Below are positions 18,673 through 27,324 of a DNA stretch of 45,976 bases, piece after piece; position 1 is the first letter of the stretch; each line of letters opens with the position of its first letter. Position numbers and translations under genes: made by a program. The DNA comes from Methylotenera sp. (lineage in GTDB: Bacteria > Pseudomonadota > Gammaproteobacteria > Burkholderiales > Methylophilaceae), in contig JABFSF010000074.1 of the NCBI GenBank assembly GCA_013140755.1, forward strand, positions 1-45,976. Direction: 5' to 3'. The notes beneath the pieces are model-generated. The model saw nothing but the letters and a program-made list of their open reading frames with translations, was not told where the DNA came from and made no database searches.

Positions 18673-20145
18673 ATGCTTACTGATATAAAAAATGCTATTG
18701 AACGTCTGTATTCAATTTCAGAACCCGGGTCAATTGATGAAAACGAATCTAACGTTACTCTATCTGGCAGTCGCGGTTCCCTTGAAATTTTTAATGCATT
18801 TTCAATATTTAAAAATGCTTGTCTACTAATCAATTACGAGCCTGTACTTGATGTAAACGGAGACGCTGTAGAGCTTGCAGATTATGATAGCTGGCTCGCA
18901 TCTTTAGATGAAGATTCAGCAAATTCATATTCTTGGAGAATATTAGTATCTAAACAAACTCTTTTAAGTAAAGTTGAATCATTGAATTCATCTGTAACTT
19001 ATAAAATATTTTTTAGTGAAAATGCATTTAAAATATGGGCTGAAAAATTATGTGATTTTAATAAACCTCTTGGGGCTAAAGATCAGTCAATAACTGTATT
19101 ACTGGGGACTCTAAAAAACGCATTCGGTGGAGAAAAATTAAAAGTATTTCCTATTGAAGGGTTTGAACCAGCATCTGAAAAAACTGAATCAGTTAAAAAC
19201 ATTCCGTCAACAGATGATGTGCATAAAATAATCCACAGTCATGGAATAATGGTGTCACCTTTGTCGGTATCGCTTTCATGGGGAGACCTCTCACAATCAG
19301 AAGCTAAAACATTTCTAAAGCTTTATGCTCTTCATCTTGCTGCTAGCCTAGTTAATGATCTATATTTTGATTCTACAAAAAATCAGATCCAAGTTGTATT
19401 GAGAGGCATTAAAAGAATTGAAGCACCGCTATATACACAAGAAGCCGCCATTGATGTTGATGAAAAGCACATAAAATTGTTGGCTGATGCTGTGAAATGG
19501 GTCTACGAAGAAAAGCAAGACACTAGACATAATCTAATTGTTGATCGTTTATCAATTGAGATAGTGAAAGGCGAGTCGCTACTGGATAGCATTCTGAAAC
19601 ACATCGAAGTTGCCCTAAGGCAGGCAAAAGAAAAGTACGTTTTTGTAATCGAAGAGAGAAAAGATGCGTACTACAAAGAGTTAAGAGACATTTTGAAGGA
19701 TGTTAGAACACAAGCAGATCTTTATGCAGCAAAAATTAGAGAGTTAACGAATACTTTATTGCGAGATTTACTCGCACTATTGATACTTATTGGTGTTGGT
19801 CTTATTGCGAAATTTGATTCAAATACCCTCGCTACTATTGCTGTATCACCAGAAGCAAAACTATTCTTTCGTGTCATGTCCGTTTATTTTATTTTTTCAA
19901 TAGCACTTCAGTCTTTTTCGCATTTAAGAGATTTGAGCCTTGCATCAAGTGAGGCAAAAAGTTGGATGCGACTCGTCTATAACTATACTTCAGAACAAGA
20001 TATTCGTGAGCGATTCGAATTACCTATAGAGCGTCGTAAAAAATTCTTTAATTTCATCTTTGTAATCATTCTAATAACTTATTTAGTCTTGGCTTGGGTA
20101 AGTTGGAATTTTCAGTCAATTTTATGTCGCATAGTTAATACCTAG
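18673..20145 (+). CDS. Membrane protein of unknown function paired with the NdpA-like gene
   Basis: A 490-residue protein I do not recognise. Residues 1-300 are soluble with no clear motif. A helical, probably coiled-coil segment follows (about 310-360). Three hydrophobic helices follow, at about 362-381 (LLRDLLALLILIGVGLI), 397-415 and 459-479. The pattern of a large soluble N-terminal part with membrane helices at the C-terminus recurs among abortive-infection effectors, but no toxin domain is visible. It starts 14 bases after the NdpA-like gene, so the two form an operon. Codon use is AT-rich compared with the core genes, in keeping with transfer. Confidence 0.75.
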   Translation: MLTDIKNAIERLYSISEPGSIDENESNVTLSGSRGSLEIFNAFSIFKNACLLINYEPVLDVNGDAVELADYDSWLASLDEDSANSYSWRILVSKQTLLSKVESLNSSVTYKIFFSENAFKIWAEKLCDFNKPLGAKDQSITVLLGTLKNAFGGEKLKVFPIEGFEPASEKTESVKNIPSTDDVHKIIHSHGIMVSPLSVSLSWGDLSQSEAKTFLKLYALHLAASLVNDLYFDSTKNQIQVVLRGIKRIEAPLYTQEAAIDVDEKHIKLLADAVKWVYEEKQDTRHNLIVDRLSIEIVKGESLLDSILKHIEVALRQAKEKYVFVIEERKDAYYKELRDILKDVRTQADLYAAKIRELTNTLLRDLLALLILIGVGLIAKFDSNTLATIAVSPEAKLFFRVMSVYFIFSIALQSFSHLRDLSLASSEAKSWMRLVYNYTSEQDIRERFELPIERRKKFFNFIFVIILITYLVLAWVSWNFQSILCRIVNT

Positions 20146-20869
20146 TCAAAATATGTCTGTTAATTAATTGCAATGTTATTTCTGGGTGTAATTAAGTAGG
20201 AGAATAACCACACTGTTTCGATACGGTTGTGTTGTCAGTTACATAATTCTTGGTTAATAAAACCCTTCATCTTCTCAAACAAATTTATTTTGTCAAATCT
20301 AGCCGCTTAATAAGCGGCTTTCCTCATTTAATAAGCATCCCCTTGTAACTGCCAGTTCAAATTTGTAACTGGTGGTTTCTAAATATACTTAATAATCAAT
20401 ATGTTAATTTATATTTATTGTTGCGTAACTCCTAAATTTAGTTTAATAATTAATTCTTTGCCTAAATTTGACAGAACTTAAACTCATGCTAATTTGATTT
20501 TCAGACCGCTCAGAAAGCAAAACAATTTTGTGTGGTTTGATCAGGCGGCAGTTTAACCACTGCCATTTTTGAAAGGAAGTACCGAAGAAAAAAAGCTTAT
20601 AGAGTGAAGTAGCCTAGATTATCAGGCTACTAAAATGCAAAAGACCCAAGCGGAATACACTTGAGTCGATTGAATGTTACTTAACACCTAGCTACCAACT
20701 AGTTAAATACATTCTACGACAATATCGTATTTTGTCAAATTTTAGACGATAGTCTTGGAATCCTTGCACCCCAAACTTTCTAATTAGTAAAAAATACTGA
20801 TTGGCTGGATGGGACTCCCTACGCCCAAATTTCTGAGTTACTCCATTTGATGCAAATTAGGAGCTAACA
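20146..20869. other. 724-bp non-coding region upstream of tnsA with several hairpins
   Basis: No convincing gene is present on either strand. Three hairpins are visible: AGCCGCTTA/TAAGCGGCT (20301-20319) followed by a weakly T-rich stretch, which may end the upstream operon; GTAGCCT/AGGCTAC (20609-20630); and GACCCAAG/CTTGAGTC with one mismatch about 15 bases later. A repeated TTGTAACTG occurs around 20344 and 20366. I found no CATAAG-type transposon-end sites. The tnsA promoter, and possibly a regulatory RNA or remnant, should be here. Confidence 0.5.
20301..20330 (+). terminator. Possible terminator of the NdpA/membrane-protein operon
   Basis: A 9-bp inverted repeat AGCCGCTTA-A-TAAGCGGCT is followed by TTCCTCATTT. 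The tail is only moderately T-rich and the site is 155 bases past the stop codon, so the call is tentative. Confidence 0.4.
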
Positions 20870-21550
20870 ATGAATCAATTAATAGTAGTACCAAAGATAC
20901 AAATCATCTTCCCGAAAGATGGAAAAATCCGTAGCCGAAAAGTAGTAAAACGTTCCAATGCACGCAATACTGGAAAATATCCCAGTTGGAAAATGCGACG
21001 CATGATGCAGTGGGAATCGGCGCATGAAGGCAATGCCATGCGTATCCTTGATGCCACACCAAATGTCATTTCCTTTAGCGAACAACCTTGTGAAATCCTA
21101 TATGTCTTAAATGGTGTTGAGCGACGTCACTACCCTGATTTTATTGTGATTGAGGGTAATCAGTGTGAATTCTGGGAAGTGAAAACTAAGTCAGACGCTA
21201 ATAGTCCAGAAGTCGTTGAACGCACAGCATTCTTAACTAAAGCTTTACCAGAATACGGATATGGCTATCGCGTGGTGTTTGCAGAAATACTGGCCCAGCA
21301 GCCTCGACTTGATAACATTAAACGTTTGAACAAGCTTGGTCGTCAACCTATCTATCTTCTAGAACAAGAGCGTATCAGACGCTTATTCCTAAATGAGCCA
21401 GCCATTTCTTGGGGGATATTCGAACAGCAGTCCCCACAAATATTGCGCAATGTCAGTCGATTAATACTCGAAGGCAAGCTCTGCATCGATTTCAATCAAC
21501 CGATCAATTCAGCTACTTCAATTCGTAGCAATTTCAACGCACAACTTTAG
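20870..21550 (+). CDS. tnsA: TnsA-like transposon endonuclease
   Basis: A 226-residue restriction-endonuclease-fold protein that, together with TnsB, cuts the 5' strands at the transposon ends, making transposition cut-and-paste. Candidate catalytic residues are Glu49 or Glu53 in MMQWESAHEGN, Asp90 in RRHYPDFIV, and Glu103/Lys105 in FWEVKTKS (the E-x-K part). The segment ISFSEQPCEILY is typical of TnsA. It has an SD (AGGAG) and is followed by tnsB after 9 bases. The C-terminal domain is short, as in TnsA of many non-Tn7 families. Confidence 0.9.
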   Translation: MNQLIVVPKIQIIFPKDGKIRSRKVVKRSNARNTGKYPSWKMRRMMQWESAHEGNAMRILDATPNVISFSEQPCEILYVLNGVERRHYPDFIVIEGNQCEFWEVKTKSDANSPEVVERTAFLTKALPEYGYGYRVVFAEILAQQPRLDNIKRLNKLGRQPIYLLEQERIRRLFLNEPAISWGIFEQQSPQILRNVSRLILEGKLCIDFNQPINSATSIRSNFNAQL

Positions 21551-21559
21551 GAGTTCGAC

Positions 21560-23554
21560 ATGGCAATCGCATATTTTTGTAAAAACACGTCTTTTGATAT
21601 GGATGGACGTGAGTATCAACTCAATCAAGAAATCACGATGGGTATTTGGCAGGCGCAAGAAGTTAGAACAAGCAGAATTCATGAGTTCAGTATTCAAGCG
21701 CTACAACAGCACTATGCCGATGGAAAATTAGTATTTATGGAAGATGCTGAAAAGGCAGCAAAAACCAAAGAAGCTTTTAAAGAAAAGCCTAAAAAAATTA
21801 GTCATCAAACTGAAAGTGCTGAATGGGAAAAAGCCAAAATCAGACGTATGTATGTCAAGGCAGTTGAGCATTTACCATGTACAGCGGCATTGATGAAAGC
21901 AGCTATTGAAGAGGTCTGGAAAAAGCTCAACAAAGATAAGAGTGAAACAGAGGTTGATAAAGCACCAAACTGGACCACTGTCTCTAGGTGGAAAAAGAAA
22001 TATCTGACCAATGGTAAAGACGCATTTGCGCTAGTTGACGCACATCACCACAAAGGCAATCGAAATGATCGTTACGATACAGAAGTCATGCATATCGTTT
22101 CAGATTGTATTGATAAGATTTATCTACAACGCGAACGCAAAACGATAGAAGACACTACTGAGGAAGCGGTCGTGATGGTGGTGCGCGAAAACAAACAGCG
22201 CGTTAAATCTGAGCAATTGCCACTACCAACCAGAAGGCTCATCACAAGACTTATTAGTTTAATCCCTGCCTTTGACCGATGCGCAGCAAGATATGGCCGT
22301 ATTGCTGCTAATCGCTTATATCGAAGTAAAACGAAACATTTAATTACTAAAAAAGCATTGGAATCTGCAGAGATTGATCATACCAAGCTAGATTTGTTCG
22401 TGATTGATGATGGCTCGCATATTCCGCTTGGTAGACCGTGGCTCACTATCTGCATCGATAGCCATACGCGTTGCATACTTGGTATCTATATTGGCTTTGA
22501 ACCACCCAGTTACCTCACAGTAGGCAAATGTTTGAAACATGCATTTTTGCCTAAGACTAATCTGCAAAAGCAATTCCCAAGCATCAGAAATACATGGGAT
22601 GCGCATGGTGTAATGGAGCAGTTGTTTGTAGATAACGGACTGGAGTTTCATAGTATCAGCTTGGAGAAAGCCTGCTTCGCTTTTGGTGTCGAGATTATTT
22701 ACACCCCACGCAAAACACCATGGTTCAAGGGCAAGATTGAACGCTTCAATCGTTCTATCAATGACGGTGTTAGTCACGGTATCGCAGGAACTACCTTCAG
22801 CAATATCTTTGAAAAAGATGATTACGACCCTTCCAAACATGCGGTCGTGACATTGAGTACTTTGCGACTCATTATTCATAAATGGATTGCGGACTACTAT
22901 CACCAAAAGCCACACCGTAGCTTGGATCAGCAAACGCCTGCTGTCGTGTGGACTAGCAGCATTAACCCAGAAGATATTGCCTTGGCACACAACCCAGCAG
23001 AACTGGATATGTTGTTAGGTAAAGCGGTAGAAGATAAAAAGGTGACGCATAAAGGTATTGAGATTAATAACCTGCTTTATAACTCACCTGAATTGATGAA
23101 ATTAAGACGTCAATATGGTGAAGACTTGACCGTAGAGATTCGTGTGGATGAAAGTGATATCGGTCATATGTATGTCATTCTCAAAGACCATCAGGGGTAT
23201 ATTGAAGTACCAGCGCTCAACCATGAGTATGCGAATGGTATGACGCTATGGTTGCATAACATTTGCCGCAGTTATGCCAAGAAGCATTTCAAGAAAGTGG
23301 ATGTGTATAGCTATGCACTTGCCAAGACGGAAATTCGTGAGATTATCGAAAACGAGCTGAAACTTAAACGCAAAAAATCCAACGCTAAAGTGGCGCGCTA
23401 TAACGACACCAATCAACAATCAGCCGCCAAATCCGGTGCCGCAAAAGTTGCCAGAATTCGTAATAAAAAGCCCGTGATCTCAGCCAACTTAAACAAGCCC
23501 GTTATCGCTAAGGTTCGTCCTAGCTATGCACCTATTATTGATCAACGCACTTAA
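21560..23554 (+). CDS. tnsB: TnsB-like DDE transposase
   Basis: A 664-residue transposase that binds the end repeats, cuts the 3' strands and joins them to the target. DNA-binding helix-turn-helix regions occupy the first 250 residues (for example NWTTVSRWKKKYLTNG). The RNase H-like core carries the catalytic triad Asp273 in EIDHTKLD, Asp358 in LFVDNGLEF and Glu394 in FKGKIERFN, together with GRPWLTICID. A beta-barrel domain and a basic C-terminal tail that would contact TnsC follow. The residue numbers agree closely with those remembered for Tn7 TnsB. The gene appears intact. Confidence 0.95.
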   Translation: MAIAYFCKNTSFDMDGREYQLNQEITMGIWQAQEVRTSRIHEFSIQALQQHYADGKLVFMEDAEKAAKTKEAFKEKPKKISHQTESAEWEKAKIRRMYVKAVEHLPCTAALMKAAIEEVWKKLNKDKSETEVDKAPNWTTVSRWKKKYLTNGKDAFALVDAHHHKGNRNDRYDTEVMHIVSDCIDKIYLQRERKTIEDTTEEAVVMVVRENKQRVKSEQLPLPTRRLITRLISLIPAFDRCAARYGRIAANRLYRSKTKHLITKKALESAEIDHTKLDLFVIDDGSHIPLGRPWLTICIDSHTRCILGIYIGFEPPSYLTVGKCLKHAFLPKTNLQKQFPSIRNTWDAHGVMEQLFVDNGLEFHSISLEKACFAFGVEIIYTPRKTPWFKGKIERFNRSINDGVSHGIAGTTFSNIFEKDDYDPSKHAVVTLSTLRLIIHKWIADYYHQKPHRSLDQQTPAVVWTSSINPEDIALAHNPAELDMLLGKAVEDKKVTHKGIEINNLLYNSPELMKLRRQYGEDLTVEIRVDESDIGHMYVILKDHQGYIEVPALNHEYANGMTLWLHNICRSYAKKHFKKVDVYSYALAKTEIREIIENELKLKRKKSNAKVARYNDTNQQSAAKSGAAKVARIRNKKPVISANLNKPVIAKVRPSYAPIIDQRT

Positions 23555-23584
23555 TTAAATCTAACACTATTGAAGGATTACATC

Positions 23585-24601
23585 ATGAATAAAGCTATTT
23601 ACATCCCAACTACAGTGGATCAAATTTTGGTACCACATATGTGTTTTAAGAGTGCGAAGCTGCGGATTGAAACACACTTGCTTGCTGCACAAAACTACCT
23701 TGAACCCACTTGTATCGCAGTGGTGGGTGAATCACGTACTGGCAAATCAAGATTGCTAGAGAGTATCACCAAAGAAAACCCAAGACAGCGTACAACTGAT
23801 GGTTTAGAAATCCCTGTACTCAGCATTAAGACGCCTGCTAAACCTTCGGTGAAGGGCTTGGTTGAGATTTTGTTACGGGAAATTGGCGATCCGCTTTGGC
23901 ATAAACGGGGATCTGAAAATGAAAAAACAGAACAACTCTATAAGTTGCTAAAAGAAACCAAGACTCACACACTCATTATTGATGAGTTCCAGCACTTCTA
24001 TGACAAGGTATCGCATAAGGTGCAACACTATTTGTCCGATTGGCTGAAGATTTTTGTGGACCGTTCTGGTTTGATGCTGATTGTTGCTGGGTTGCCTGAC
24101 TGCATGGCAGTGATTAATCAAAACCAACAATTGCGTGGTCGATTCTTAGCGCCTATTCGTATGCCTCGTTTTGACTGGGACAATGAAGATAGCCAGGATG
24201 AGTTTATTGCATGTTTAGAGTCGTTCCAGAAAGGCTTAAGTCGCTATGACTTCCCAGACTTAACATCTTTCGAAATGGCTTTCAGATTCTATTGTGCAAC
24301 GGGTGGACTGATTGGTTATTTGGCCAAGGTTTTGCATCAAGCATGTTTGAATGCGCAAGTTGCTAATAAGCTCAGCATTACTTTAGAAGACCTTGCTAAA
24401 GCCTACGAAGAGTCTGTCTGGGTTGATGAGTTGGCACCAATCATAAACCCGTTCTGGCCAGAATTTGAAACAGAACCTAGTGCATATTATTTGGAAGCTG
24501 CACAGCAAATTGGTACAGCTAGTCCGGAACCTATTAAACCACGTGCAAGTCGCTCAAAATTCAAAGATGAAATGACTGCTGCGGAGGTATTGTCACGATG
24601 A
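23585..24601 (+). CDS. tnsC: TnsC/TniB-like AAA+ transposition regulator
   Basis: A 338-residue AAA+ ATPase that links the target selector TniQ to the TnsAB transposase. Walker A is GESRTGKS at residues 48-55 and Walker B LIIDE at 130-134, followed by FQHF, with a later GGLIGYLAKVL helix of the lid. I start it at the ATG at 23585, which has an SD (GAAGGA), rather than the TTG at 23570. It is shorter than Tn7 TnsC and similar in size to those of CAST-type and Tn5053-type elements. Its stop codon overlaps the tniQ start by 4 bases. Confidence 0.92.
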   Translation: MNKAIYIPTTVDQILVPHMCFKSAKLRIETHLLAAQNYLEPTCIAVVGESRTGKSRLLESITKENPRQRTTDGLEIPVLSIKTPAKPSVKGLVEILLREIGDPLWHKRGSENEKTEQLYKLLKETKTHTLIIDEFQHFYDKVSHKVQHYLSDWLKIFVDRSGLMLIVAGLPDCMAVINQNQQLRGRFLAPIRMPRFDWDNEDSQDEFIACLESFQKGLSRYDFPDLTSFEMAFRFYCATGGLIGYLAKVLHQACLNAQVANKLSITLEDLAKAYEESVWVDELAPIINPFWPEFETEPSAYYLEAAQQIGTASPEPIKPRASRSKFKDEMTAAEVLSR

Positions 24602-26487
24602 AAATTACTAGTGAACATCAAGCACAAGCAATTCAGCCACTGGTGATCACACCCTCCCCCTCTCCGGGGGAGAGTCTGCCAGGCTTTATTTTAAGAACAG
24701 CCGAACGTAATGGCTATGAGTCACCTATGAAGCTATTACATTACGCAGGCATGGATGACAATGAAGCACGTTCAGCCAGACCTTCACTAGAAAAGCTGGC
24801 ACCACTGTTTGGTAAAACAGCAGAAGATCTCAAGGCTGCTGGTTTAGACACTATCAGCCAGTTCAAAGGACGTTATGTGCAAATCATGGGTCATAGTATT
24901 CCATCCATGTTTACCAGCTGTAAGCACGCAGGTGTATGCTTGGAATGCATCGAAGAGCATGGCTATATTGATGGTTTTCATGAGCTTAAATATGCAGTAG
25001 CGTGTCCTGCGCATCAAGTCAGAACGGTGAGAGGTTGCGCTGCATGTCATAAACCTTTGAGCTGGCATCGTGAAGGTTTGACTAAATGCAGTTGCGGCGC
25101 GGACATCATTCAAACTGATCCGGAGAGAGTCACTAATCCTGCGGTATTGACACTGTTAGCGATACTGTATGCCAAACTGATGCGGCAGCCTTTGGATCAG
25201 GCGCAGATGGTTAAGTGCGGTTTTCCGGTTGAGGCGATGGAACAGTTATCTATTCAAACCCTGCTTTCGATGATTTATCGTTTTGGGCTGTTTAATGTGG
25301 AGCAGGCTGCAGACACAGATGCTGAATTTCTAGCGGTGGAAGCGGCTGCTGATGCACTGTCTGATTGGCCGCATCGTTTTCATGACTATTTGTCTGAAGT
25401 ACATGCACCCAACGCCAATTTGAAAGCCAGTGGTCTGCGTGGGCAATTCAATTCATTCTATGAGTCATTTTTCAAGAATATCAACCAGGATCAGGAATTG
25501 CAGTTCATGCGGGATGCATTCGTTGAATTTGGTCAACAACATTGGCAACAGGCTTCAGTGCATCCGAAATTATCTCCCGTCATTGCTGGTCAGTCTATGG
25601 GGATGAATCAATTGGCAGGTCTGCTTGGTGTGCAGCCCAGTACGCTCAGGAAGATGATTGAGGACAAGGTGATCAATGTCGAGATCAATGAACTTAACGC
25701 AACGCGCAAACTGGTTAAACTTGCAGAACAGCAGCCGTTTGAGTTTGCATTGGGCAGGCGTCTTGGTTTGAAAGAAGCTGCCCAGCGGCTGGATATTCCT
25801 GTGGAAGTCATGCGCGCCTATCGTTCACATGGTTATTACGAGGCTAAGTACTTTGCTCCAATGCATATGTTCCATGAACGCGATGTGGAAATCTTGCGTC
25901 AGCGCCTGATGCAGGGCATGCAATTCAAAGTCCCATTTTTGACCGGGAAGCATCACATTACCTTAGGTCAGGTAATGCGGCTTAAGATCACTTCGGAAAT
26001 GAAAGCTATGTGGCTGAGTGCTGTATCTAAGCGTCAAATCCTTACCGTAGGAACCGTAAGTGCTTTACCTGGTGGATTGGTATTTGATGCGCGCGGTGTT
26101 AAAAACTATCTGGAGAATATCAAGCAGGCGTTACAGAATACAGTATCGTTTAATGAAGTGCAGTCTGAGCTGGAAATTGATCGATCAACCTTATTCGCAT
26201 TGGTGAAACATGGGCTGCTTGAGAAAACATATTTGCAGGGACTGGGACTGCGCATTACGGAAAACTCATTTAACCATTTCAATGACAGCATGATTGCCTG
26301 CTGTCAGGTTGCTTCGCTCAAAAATACCACGCAAAAAGTGGTATTGACACTATGTAAACAGATGCGTATTCCCATAATCCAGATTGCGAGCCGAAGTCAT
26401 TTAGGTCGGATGATTTGCTGGATACCTAGGTTTTCGCTTAATTTGCTAGGTGTTAATGATGGTACTCAGCAACTGCTTGCCGCATAG
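24598..26487 (+). CDS. tniQ: TniQ/TnsD-like target-site selector
   Basis: A 629-residue TniQ-family protein. The N-terminal TniQ domain begins at ESLPGFILRTAERNGY. Zinc-finger cysteines follow: Cys108, Cys114/Cys117, Cys136 (with His139), Cys147/Cys150 and Cys164/Cys166. The long C-terminal part contains helix-turn-helix-like segments (MNQLAGLLGVQPSTLRKMI, LGLKEAAQRLDIPVEVMRAY, VQSELEIDRSTLFALVKHG). These would provide DNA recognition as in TnsD, which is longer than the short TniQ proteins of CAST elements. It is the only target selector in the element, so it probably recognises the nrdJb end. Confidence 0.9.
   Translation: MKITSEHQAQAIQPLVITPSPSPGESLPGFILRTAERNGYESPMKLLHYAGMDDNEARSARPSLEKLAPLFGKTAEDLKAAGLDTISQFKGRYVQIMGHSIPSMFTSCKHAGVCLECIEEHGYIDGFHELKYAVACPAHQVRTVRGCAACHKPLSWHREGLTKCSCGADIIQTDPERVTNPAVLTLLAILYAKLMRQPLDQAQMVKCGFPVEAMEQLSIQTLLSMIYRFGLFNVEQAADTDAEFLAVEAAADALSDWPHRFHDYLSEVHAPNANLKASGLRGQFNSFYESFFKNINQDQELQFMRDAFVEFGQQHWQQASVHPKLSPVIAGQSMGMNQLAGLLGVQPSTLRKMIEDKVINVEINELNATRKLVKLAEQQPFEFALGRRLGLKEAAQRLDIPVEVMRAYRSHGYYEAKYFAPMHMFHERDVEILRQRLMQGMQFKVPFLTGKHHITLGQVMRLKITSEMKAMWLSAVSKRQILTVGTVSALPGGLVFDARGVKNYLENIKQALQNTVSFNEVQSELEIDRSTLFALVKHGLLEKTYLQGLGLRITENSFNHFNDSMIACCQVASLKNTTQKVVLTLCKQMRIPIIQIASRSHLGRMICWIPRFSLNLLGVNDGTQQLLAA
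24654..24672 (+). repeat. GC-rich palindrome inside the start of tniQ
   Basis: CTCCCCC-TCTCC-GGGGGAG forms a 7-bp perfect stem, about 19 codons into tniQ, coding for SPSPGES. Its composition is far from the surrounding AT-rich sequence and resembles dispersed CCCTCTCC/GGAGAGGG repeats that insert in frame. It lies between the start codon and the TniQ domain, so it need not harm the protein, but a stem there could damp translation. Confidence 0.6.
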
Positions 26488-26571
26488 TACAACTATTCTT
26501 AGCTACCAAAATTATGGCAATTCATCCGGTATGTTAGGCATATAATAACTCCGAAACAGGAATGGACTAAT

Positions 26572-26814
26572 ATGAAACTAAACATTCAAAAATGGGGTAA
26601 TAGTGCAGCTATTCGGCTTCCAGAGTCTATATTAGAACAGCTGGACGTTAAAATTGGCGATTCTATTGAAGTGAATGTTCAGGCTAACATCGTCACAATT
26701 CGTGCATCAAAGCCAAAATACAAGTTGGCTGATCTCTTGGCTCAATCGCATGAAGGTCCCCCTGTTGTTGATTGCTGGGAAAATATGCTGCCAGTAGGCA
26801 AAGAAATTTACTGA
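26572..26814 (+). CDS. MazE/AbrB-type antitoxin (orphan)
   Basis: An 80-residue SpoVT/AbrB-fold protein matching MazE antitoxins: LNIQKWGNSAAIRLPESIL in the DNA-binding swapped hairpin, DVKIGDSIEVNV, then a C-terminal tail KYKLADLLAQ that in MazE wraps the toxin. The expected mazF partner would follow directly. The next frame after ATG 26818 stops after 15 codons, and nothing resembling MazF is present downstream. It is therefore an orphan antitoxin or the remainder of a lost pair. It starts 84 bases after tniQ. Confidence 0.85.
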   Translation: MKLNIQKWGNSAAIRLPESILEQLDVKIGDSIEVNVQANIVTIRASKPKYKLADLLAQSHEGPPVVDCWENMLPVGKEIY

Positions 26815-27324
26815 TTTATGACAGTTTCAAGTGGCCGTATGGAGGTGTTCAGTAATGCCTACTAAAGTGGGGTTAAGCCTAGCAAACGAGGCTCGGTGTC
26901 TGTCAAACGTACAAGAGCGAATCCTCTAGCATGAGCGCCGCAATTTTGGATGTATATCCACACATGGTTTAGTTTTTACTCAATAAAATCTCCCCATTAA
27001 CAGTTTTATCCCCTCCCGTAAAAGACGCTTTCATCCAGAGTGAGGCATAATTTCAATGTGCTGTAAATAGTACTAACCATGCACTGTTGTGATTAAAGGT
27101 AGCTCCGGCTACCTTCTTTTTTAAACTTTGACCTTACCCACCCTCCTGGCAAATCACATCTGAGCTACAAATATGATTAGATACGCACAGATTAATGCAC
27201 ATACTCCTCCAAATACTACAAATAAATCAGACAATACCCATAATATTGGTGATGTTTTTATCAGGCAATTGCTGTAATATCAAGAGCATATAAAAAATCA
27301 TTTCAATAATTAACAATAATACTA
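26815..27324. other. 510-bp gap between mazE-like gene and cdiB
   Basis: No intact gene is visible. The first 130 bases contain only short broken frames where a MazF toxin would be expected. A terminator hairpin lies at 27095-27122. The last 200 bases are AT-rich and should hold the promoter of cdiB. No CATAAG-type transposon-end repeats were found. Confidence 0.5.
27095..27122 (+). terminator. Rho-independent terminator
   Basis: The stem GGTAGC-TCCG-GCTACC is preceded by AAA and followed by TTCTTTTTT. It would stop transcription coming from the tns/antitoxin side before the CDI locus. Confidence 0.75.

Noticed and set aside
20340-20385. Mini CRISPR array from the repeated TTGTAACTG words
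   Set aside because: Only two imperfect copies about 22 bp apart and no palindromic repeat or constant spacer length.
20870-26487. CRISPR-associated transposon (CAST)
   Set aside because: The ends resemble CAST ends, but no Cas6/7/8, Cas12k or repeat array is present; TniQ is long like TnsD.
26815-26940. MazF toxin gene next to the antitoxin
   Set aside because: All frames stop early and none shows MazF motifs.
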